A stretch of DNA of 64,000 bases from Oceanobacillus halotolerans (GTDB taxonomy: Bacteria > Bacillota > Bacilli > Bacillales > Amphibacillaceae): contig NZ_WIXL01000002.1 of NCBI RefSeq assembly GCF_010993955.1, positions 372,001 through 436,000 on the forward strand, given 5' to 3'. Under the pieces are notes generated by a model. It had not been told where the DNA came from, did not search any database, and was given only the letters and a program-made list of their open reading frames with translations. Of the stretch, positions 59,056 through 64,000 are shown one piece after another (position 1 is the first letter of the stretch; each line of letters opens with the position of its first letter). Position numbers and translations under genes: made by a program.

Positions 59056-59571
59056 TTATTTTTCTTTTACTGGAGCAAGCATCATAAACATATTACGACC
59101 TTCCATTTTTGGCTTGGATTCAATGGTCGAAATATCTTTCACTTCTTCAGCAAGACGATCTAGTACTTCTTGACCTAGCTCCTTATGGGTAATTGCACGG
59201 CCACGAAAACGCACGGAAGCTTTGACTTTATCCCCTTTATCAAGGAATTTACGAGCATTCTTTAATTTAGTATTAAAATCATGCTCTCCAATTCCAGGAG
59301 TAAATCGAACTTCTTTAACATTAATCGTTTTTTGTTTTTTGCGTGCTTCTTTTTCTTTCTTTTGTTGCTCATAACGGTATTTCCCGTAATTCATAATACG
59401 GCATACAGGTGGTTTTGCATTAGGAGCTACCAAAACTAAATCCAAGTTTCTTGTTTGTGCAATTTCCAATGCTTCTTGACGTGATTTCACTCCTAGCTGA
59501 TCACCATTCGAGTCAATTAACCGTACCTCTCTAGCACGAATTTTTTCATTAACGTTCATATCTTTGCTAAT
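59056..59571 (-). CDS. infC: Translation initiation factor IF-3, AUU start
   Basis: 171 residues if started at ATT 59569-59571. GGAGG (59581-59585) is 9 bases upstream of that ATT, and the peptide begins [19 protein letters not shown], matching the B. subtilis start which is also AUU. The first ATG (59557-59559) lies too far from the ribosome site. IF-3 checks initiation codons and is known to repress itself by rejecting AUU. N-domain about 1-80, lysine-rich linker, C-domain with [20 protein letters not shown]. Confidence 0.95.
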   Translation of the reverse strand: MSKDMNVNEKIRAREVRLIDSNGDQLGVKSRQEALEIAQTRNLDLVLVAPNAKPPVCRIMNYGKYRYEQQKKEKEARKKQKTINVKEVRFTPGIGEHDFNTKLKNARKFLDKGDKVKASVRFRGRAITHKELGQEVLDRLAEEVKDISTIESKPKMEGRNMFMMLAPVKEK

Positions 59572-59599
59572 AGCCAGCCACCTCCAAAAGATTTTTTAG

Positions 59600-59800
59600 T
59601 GCTAGTGATCCATAATGACAAGCTTTCGATTCTATCAAACAAAAAAGTGTCGGTACAACCATGCACCCACACGTCTCCAGTCATCTATTCAAAGATTTTG
59701 GAACCAGTCAACAACAATACATGCGTCGATCAGGTGAGAAGCGGGTGCTTCTACTTGTCTTCAGATCATTTAATTTTAATTCAACTTTTATAGAATATCA
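59600..59800 (-). promoter_or_regulatory. L20 leader upstream of infC
   Basis: On the minus strand AGAAGCACCCGCTTCTCACC and, further on, GTGTGGGTGCATGG are followed by a terminator stem GTGTGGGT / ACCGACAC (59665-59672 with 59647-59654) and TTTTTT. This is the layout of the Bacillus L20 leader, in which L20 binding favours termination before infC. Exact boundaries are approximate. Confidence 0.8.
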
Positions 59801-59887
59801 CTAGTTTTTGTTCTTGTCAACCAATCATGAAGGGTTCAAACAAGAATTAATACTATTCATATATTCTAGCACATACTTAGTATATGG

Positions 59888-59929
59888 AAAAGGACAAATA
59901 TGTGTGATGCCTCCCATACTTGTCCTTTT
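59888..59929. terminator. thrS terminator
   Basis: Stem AAAAGGACAA / TTGTCCTTTT (59888-59897 with 59920-59929) following the thrS stop. Confidence 0.8.
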
Positions 59930-59934
59930 CATAC

Positions 59935-61881
59935 CTATTTTGTTCGAAGCTTTTTGTCTTTTACTTCTTCTTGAATATTCGTTTGAAATTGTTCAAAGCT
60001 GATTGTTTCGGAATCTTTTTCCCCATAACGACGAACATTCACTGAATTATTTTCGACTTCTTTATCCCCAACAACTAAAGCAAATGGGATCTTTTGTGTT
60101 TGTGCTTCCCGAATTTTATAGCCGATTTTTTCATCTCGTTCATCAACAGAAACTCGTATACCGTCTAATCGGAGCTGTTCTTCCACTTTCTTTGCATAAT
60201 CAAGATGTACTTGTGGTGATACTGGTATAACTCTTACTTGTTCTGGTGCCAGCCATGTCGGGAATGCACCTTTGTATTCCTCAATTAAAAATGCCACAAA
60301 CCGTTCCATCGTAGAAACGACACCTCTATGAATGACCACTGGACGATGTTCTTTTCCATCTTCTCCAATATAGGTTAAGTCAAAGCGTTCCGGTAATTGA
60401 TAATCAAGCTGTACGGTTGAAAGAGTCTCATCTTTGCCGAGTGCTGTTTTAACTTGAACATCAAGTTTCGGACCATAGAATGCTGCTTCTCCTTCTGCTT
60501 CTACATAATCGACTTTCATCTCTTCCATTGTTTCCTTTAGCATTGCTTGTGCTTTTTCCCACATTTCATCATTGTCAATGTATTTTTCTTTGTCTTCAGG
60601 ATCGCGATAAGACAGACGGAAATAGTAATCATCAATTCCAAAATCTTTGTAAACGCGTTGCACCAATTCTACCACTCGAATAAATTCATCTTTTAATTGG
60701 TCTGGCCTTGCGAAAATATGCGCGTCATTAAGTGTCATAGCACGCACTCGCTGCAGTCCTGCTAGTGCTCCAGACATTTCGTAACGATGCATCGTACCCA
60801 GTTCTGCAATACGCACTGGTAAGTTTCGATAGCTGTATAATTGATTTTTATAAACCATCATATGGTGTGGGCAATTCATTGGACGTAATACTAAATCTTC
60901 ATTATCCATTTTCATCTCTGGGAACATATCATCTTGGTAGTGATCCCAGTGACCACTTGTTTTATATAAATCAACACTTCCCAATACAGGTGTGTACACA
61001 TGGTCATAACCTAGGCGCTCTTCTAAATCGACAATATAACGTTCAATATTGCGACGAATTGTTGCACCGTTTGGTAGCCATAATGGTAGTCCTTGGCCAA
61101 CCTTTTGGGAGACAGTAAAAATGTCTAGCTCTTTACCAAGTTTTCGATGGTCTCGCTCTTTACGCTCTTCTAAAATTTTCAAATGTTCTTCTAGCTGTCC
61201 TTGTTTTTCAAAAGCTGTGCCATAAATTCGCTGGAGCTGCTGATTATTACTGTCACCACGCCAGTATGCACCTGAAATGCTCAACAATTTAAATGCTTTA
61301 ATTTTACTGGTAGACGGAACATGCACACCACGGCAAAGATCAAAAAACTCACCTTGCTTATAAATGGTCACTTGTTCTTCATCTGGAATATCATCAATTA
61401 ATTCCAGCTTTAATTCATCGCCAATTTCACGAAACATCTCTTTTGCTTCTTCGCGAGAAACTTCAATCCGCTCAATTTCCAGATTTTCATCTACAATTCG
61501 CTTCATTTCTTTTTCAATTTTCGGCAGGTCTTCTGGTGTAATGGATTCTTCTAAGTCCATATCATAATAAAATCCTTCTTCGATGACAGGACCAACACCG
61601 AACTTAACATTTTTATACAGACGTTTAATCGCCTGTGCCATTAAATGTGCAGTCGAATGGCGCATAATATCGATACCTTCATCATTCTTGTACGTAATGA
61701 TCTCAATCCGGCCACCTTCTTTTAATTCACGCCGCAAATCCACTAACTGTCCGTCTAGTTTAATGGCTAATGCTTGTTTCTTTAAACCTGGTGAAATCGA
61801 TGCAGCAATATCCTCCCCTGTTGTATTTTGCGGAAAATTTTTCTGCGCACCATCTGGAAAGGTTACAGTGATATCTGCCAT
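59935..61881 (-). CDS. thrS: Threonyl-tRNA synthetase
   Basis: 648 residues. N-terminal TGS domain (about 1-62), editing domain with [15 protein letters not shown] (H..xH) and HVPST...ISGAYWRGD, class II core with motif 2 [26 protein letters not shown], zinc-site CPHHMMVYK, and a C-terminal anticodon-binding domain (VRVIPVS...[25 protein letters not shown]). ATG after AAAAGGAG. Controlled by its own T-box. Confidence 0.98.
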   Translation of the reverse strand: MADITVTFPDGAQKNFPQNTTGEDIAASISPGLKKQALAIKLDGQLVDLRRELKEGGRIEIITYKNDEGIDIMRHSTAHLMAQAIKRLYKNVKFGVGPVIEEGFYYDMDLEESITPEDLPKIEKEMKRIVDENLEIERIEVSREEAKEMFREIGDELKLELIDDIPDEEQVTIYKQGEFFDLCRGVHVPSTSKIKAFKLLSISGAYWRGDSNNQQLQRIYGTAFEKQGQLEEHLKILEERKERDHRKLGKELDIFTVSQKVGQGLPLWLPNGATIRRNIERYIVDLEERLGYDHVYTPVLGSVDLYKTSGHWDHYQDDMFPEMKMDNEDLVLRPMNCPHHMMVYKNQLYSYRNLPVRIAELGTMHRYEMSGALAGLQRVRAMTLNDAHIFARPDQLKDEFIRVVELVQRVYKDFGIDDYYFRLSYRDPEDKEKYIDNDEMWEKAQAMLKETMEEMKVDYVEAEGEAAFYGPKLDVQVKTALGKDETLSTVQLDYQLPERFDLTYIGEDGKEHRPVVIHRGVVSTMERFVAFLIEEYKGAFPTWLAPEQVRVIPVSPQVHLDYAKKVEEQLRLDGIRVSVDERDEKIGYKIREAQTQKIPFALVVGDKEVENNSVNVRRYGEKDSETISFEQFQTNIQEEVKDKKLRTK

Positions 61882-61914
61882 ATTTACATCTCCTTTTTAT
61901 GTCTTTATTCCATT

Positions 61915-62160
61915 AAAAAACGCCCATCCCTCTGCCTGAAGCAAAGGGACGAGCGTTGACACGTGGTTCCACCCTATTTTTCCGCAGGATTCTCCTACGG
62001 CTTTAGACCTTTTAACGCAAGGTGATACGCTACTATTTACTAATGGTTCGATAGTAGAGTTCAAAGGTGGTAATCATCTGAATGTATATCGGAAGCTTTC
62101 AGCCAACGACTTCCCTCTCTTTCTATACAAGAAGCAGATGATCTTGTCCTTATCATCACT
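61915..62160 (-). promoter_or_regulatory. T-box riboswitch (Thr) upstream of thrS
   Basis: Minus strand: stem I with AGAAAGAGAGGGAAG and a specifier region GATTACCACCTTTGAAC giving ACC (62066-62071), T-box GGGTGGAACCACG (61962-61974), and an 11-bp terminator stem CGCTCGTCCCT / AGGGATGGGCG (61945-61955 with 61921-61931) then TTTTTT. ACC matches threonine. Confidence 0.92.
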
Positions 62161-62257
62161 TTTATTTACGCATGAATTAATATAAATGATATTATAGCTT
62201 GTCTTAAGTATAAAATCAACCTTGTAGTGAAAGATTTTTTAGATTATTTTTGATTAT

Positions 62258-62332
62258 GTTAGAAAACTTGGCCTCTCACCAAGCCTTAATCACACTTATG
62301 CAGTAAGAAAGTTTTACACTTTCTTATCTGCT
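62258..62332 (-). repeat. R2 repeat overlapping the end of ytxC
   Basis: TTAGAAAACTTGGC, CACTTATGCAGTAAGAAAGT and the hairpin TAAGAAAGT / ACTTTCTTA. It contains the ytxC stop codon and its last four or five codons. Confidence 0.7.
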
Positions 62333-63162
62333 AAAAAAGGAAAGTTCTGATAAGGTTCAAAATCAACTTTTTCTTGAAAGACGTTAATAACTGTTAACGT
62401 TTTTGGCTCTGACGGATGATCACCATAAATTTTAATTTTTTCTGGCGCCATTGCCACTAATGGTGCTAAATTTAATTCCTCTTCATCTAGTCCAACAATA
62501 TACAGTGGTTCCTCCTGCATCAGCATACGTAATTCCATTTTAGAGAAACGTTTTCCATCTGGTTTATAGAAAGAAAATGGATTTCCTTGCAAAATGTAAA
62601 TAGTACTAAAGCTTGCTTCCTTTTTAGCGATATATTCTCTTAGCATATTAACAAATGCTTGATGTTCCTCTTCTCGTTTGAACTCATCAATCGCTAGCCC
62701 AACATAATCAATTAACTGATCCTTAAATACCTTTAATCGAAAGTTTACAATGGAATCAAAATGAACAACTGATGTGTTCTTTACATTTGAAAAAAATAAT
62801 GAATATAGCACCTTTCTCGGCTCTTTCCGATTCCGCACATAGGCACTGTCATCATCATCTCCCAGAACAATCCAATGTGTTATCTCTAATATTCGTTCGA
62901 TCTCATCAGCATTTGAATAATAATAGTAATCTTTAATGATCTCTTTTGCTATTTTAGTAAAGCGATGTGTTACGAAGACATCCACCATTGATTTGGCAAT
63001 AGCCTTTACTATTTCATTGCTTGGATGCTGAACTGTAAATTGTAAATGATTCCCCCATTCTTCATGTGTTTTCCAATGCAATTCAATATTCTTGTTATAC
63101 TGAAATAACCGTTCACAAAACCGAATCACTTCTTTATCTGATTCAAAATATACCTCCAGCAA
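62314..63162 (-). CDS. ytxC: YtxC, sporulation protein of unknown function
   Basis: 282 residues from TTG 63162, seven bases after GAGGG; an upstream TTG at 63186 has no clear ribosome site. It matches the position (upstream of thrS), length and sequence style of B. subtilis YtxC (FCERLFQYNKNIELHWKTHEEWG; KVLYSLFFSNVKNTSVVHFDSIVNFRLKVFKDQLIDYVGLAIDEFKREEEHQAFVNMLREYI). Mostly helical, no signal. The final residues ADKKV are encoded by an R2 repeat. Confidence 0.85.
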   Translation of the reverse strand: MLEVYFESDKEVIRFCERLFQYNKNIELHWKTHEEWGNHLQFTVQHPSNEIVKAIAKSMVDVFVTHRFTKIAKEIIKDYYYYSNADEIERILEITHWIVLGDDDDSAYVRNRKEPRKVLYSLFFSNVKNTSVVHFDSIVNFRLKVFKDQLIDYVGLAIDEFKREEEHQAFVNMLREYIAKKEASFSTIYILQGNPFSFYKPDGKRFSKMELRMLMQEEPLYIVGLDEEELNLAPLVAMAPEKIKIYGDHPSEPKTLTVINVFQEKVDFEPYQNFPFLADKKV

Positions 63163-63301
63163 ATTATCACCCTCATCCAAAACCAAACTGTTACATTATA
63201 TGGACAGATTCATGAAAAAATGTATAATCCATGTAAACTAGTAACTATAGCATTGGTTATAGATAAGGGTGTTTGTAAAGGTTTATTTTATTTTATTTTT
63301 A

Positions 63302-64000
63302 GGCTGTTTTCTAAAAGATTGTTGCTTTCTGGTATGAAACGCCATGCATATAAGATAGATGATGCGCAGTAGTCCTTGCATTACCTGCTAATATTACCGC
63401 TACGGAAATACACTTCGCTTTCCGTGAGTGGCTGGTGAGCCTCCTCGTGCTAACCGCACTGCGGGGTCTCACCTATGCCGCTGCTCACACAGGAGTCTCC
63501 GTGTATTTCCTTCGCTTATATGGTGCTTTTTGCTTTTCTACTTTATATTTACTAATTCAAGGCTTGATTGGAGCGTAGGACAGTCGACTACTGCGGAAAA
63601 AACACGCAGCTAGATCTGAACAGGAAGCGGTCTTTGCTTCCGATGTCTAGCTACAGTGCCTACCCCCTCGAGGTCTTAAGTCAATCCTCATCACGGGCAC
63701 AAAATGCCACGCCGAGGCTCGGCTTAAGCTTGGCAGATAAGAAAAACTTTCTTACTGCATAAGTGCAACTAAGGCTTTCGCCACTTGGCGAAAAGCCAAG
63801 TTTTCTAATCGGGGGTAACCAAGGCACTTCCGCTTTTCTATAGAGGAAGCTAAAAGCGTCTGTCCGCGGTAAAGAAGACACTGTGAAAACGAATAGTTTG
63901 AACAGATGTCGCACTTATGCCCGTGGTGAAAGCGACTGTCCGGAGCGGAAATCAACAGCACTACTTTACTGCGCATAATATAGATTATACGCACGTAGGA
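63302..64000 (+). mobile_element. R1 element with nested R2 and R7 (continues past window end)
   Basis: Begins GGCTGTTTTCTAAAAGATTG, preceded by TATTTTTA. It holds a type II hairpin (arms from 63404 and to 63510), then a type I hairpin with arms GGACAGTCG (63578) and CGACTGTCC (63933-63941) that has an R2 (63652-63830) and an inverted R7 (about 63866-63928) inserted in it. The right end must lie beyond 64000. Small frames here are repeat-derived. Confidence 0.65.
63652..63830 (+). repeat. R2 repeat, near-complete copy nested in R1
   Basis: Matches 48622-48790 (same orientation) and 27846-28025 (opposite). Landmarks: TTAAGTCAATCCTCATCACG, CACGCCGAGGCTCGGCTTAA, TGCATAAGTGCAACTAAGG, GCCAAGTTTTCTAATCGGGG. 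Confidence 0.7.

Noticed and set aside
63428-63994. Several 60-80 codon frames on both strands at the right end
   Set aside because: All are read from R1/R2/R7 repeat sequence; they share peptide ends with other repeat copies and lack ribosome sites.

Overview
The window is a 64-kb piece of the conserved chromosomal backbone of a low-GC, spore-forming Bacillaceae bacterium. Gene order follows the Bacillus subtilis block from ysxE to ytxC almost gene for gene. Protein similarity and the AT-rich, repeat-laden spacers point to the Oceanobacillus/Virgibacillus group, but the species is an inference. Most genes are on the minus strand, so the window reads in reverse relative to transcription.

Layout from left to right: spore-coat genes (ysxE, partial; spoVID) and the tetrapyrrole operon hemAXCDBL (1-9.2 kb). 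A LiaI-like membrane protein and a polar amino-acid ABC transporter follow, wedged between hemA and its usual neighbour (9.4-12.4 kb). Then come proteostasis genes engB-lonA, clpX, tig and the TPR gene ysoA (13-20.5 kb), and tRNA-Arg and tRNA-Gly. Next is the ysnB-rdgB-rph-gerM-racE-ysmB cluster with divergent gerE (21.5-26.7 kb), then ysmA and sdhCAB (28-32 kb), yslB, uvrC and trxA. The fatty-acid degradation genes etfA-etfB-fadB-fadR-lcfA follow (35.6-40.7 kb), then yshE, mutS2, polX, cvpA, zapA and rnhC (41-48.4 kb). The right part holds pheS-pheT with a T-box, ysgA, sspI, a lytic transglycosylase, an M42 peptidase, a dimeric dUTPase, ysdB, a TVP38-type membrane protein, infC-rpmI-rplT with an L20 leader, thrS with a T-box, and ytxC.

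Functionally these are housekeeping genes (heme, respiration, beta-oxidation, translation, DNA repair, proteolysis) plus sporulation and germination genes (spoVID, ysxE, gerM, gerE, sspI, ytxC). Regulatory signals visible are two T-boxes (Phe, Thr), an L20 leader, an AUU start on infC, an 18-bp FadR-type operator before fadR, a probable sigma-K promoter before gerE and many intrinsic terminators. Compared with B. subtilis, lonB, lysC and the ilv/leu operon are missing from their usual places.

The unusual content lies between the genes. Several families of non-coding repeats fill almost every long spacer. The best defined (called R1 here) has terminal inverted repeats of the form GGCTnTTTTC. 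Four complete copies are flanked by matching 8-bp direct repeats, so it behaves like a non-autonomous transposon. Its copies carry interchangeable long hairpins and nested smaller repeats (R2, R7). Several insertions abut or supply stop codons of host genes (rnhC, cvpA, ytxC). Other families (R3/R4, R5, R6) carry or adjoin terminators. No protein-coding mobile element, rRNA operon or CRISPR array was seen.
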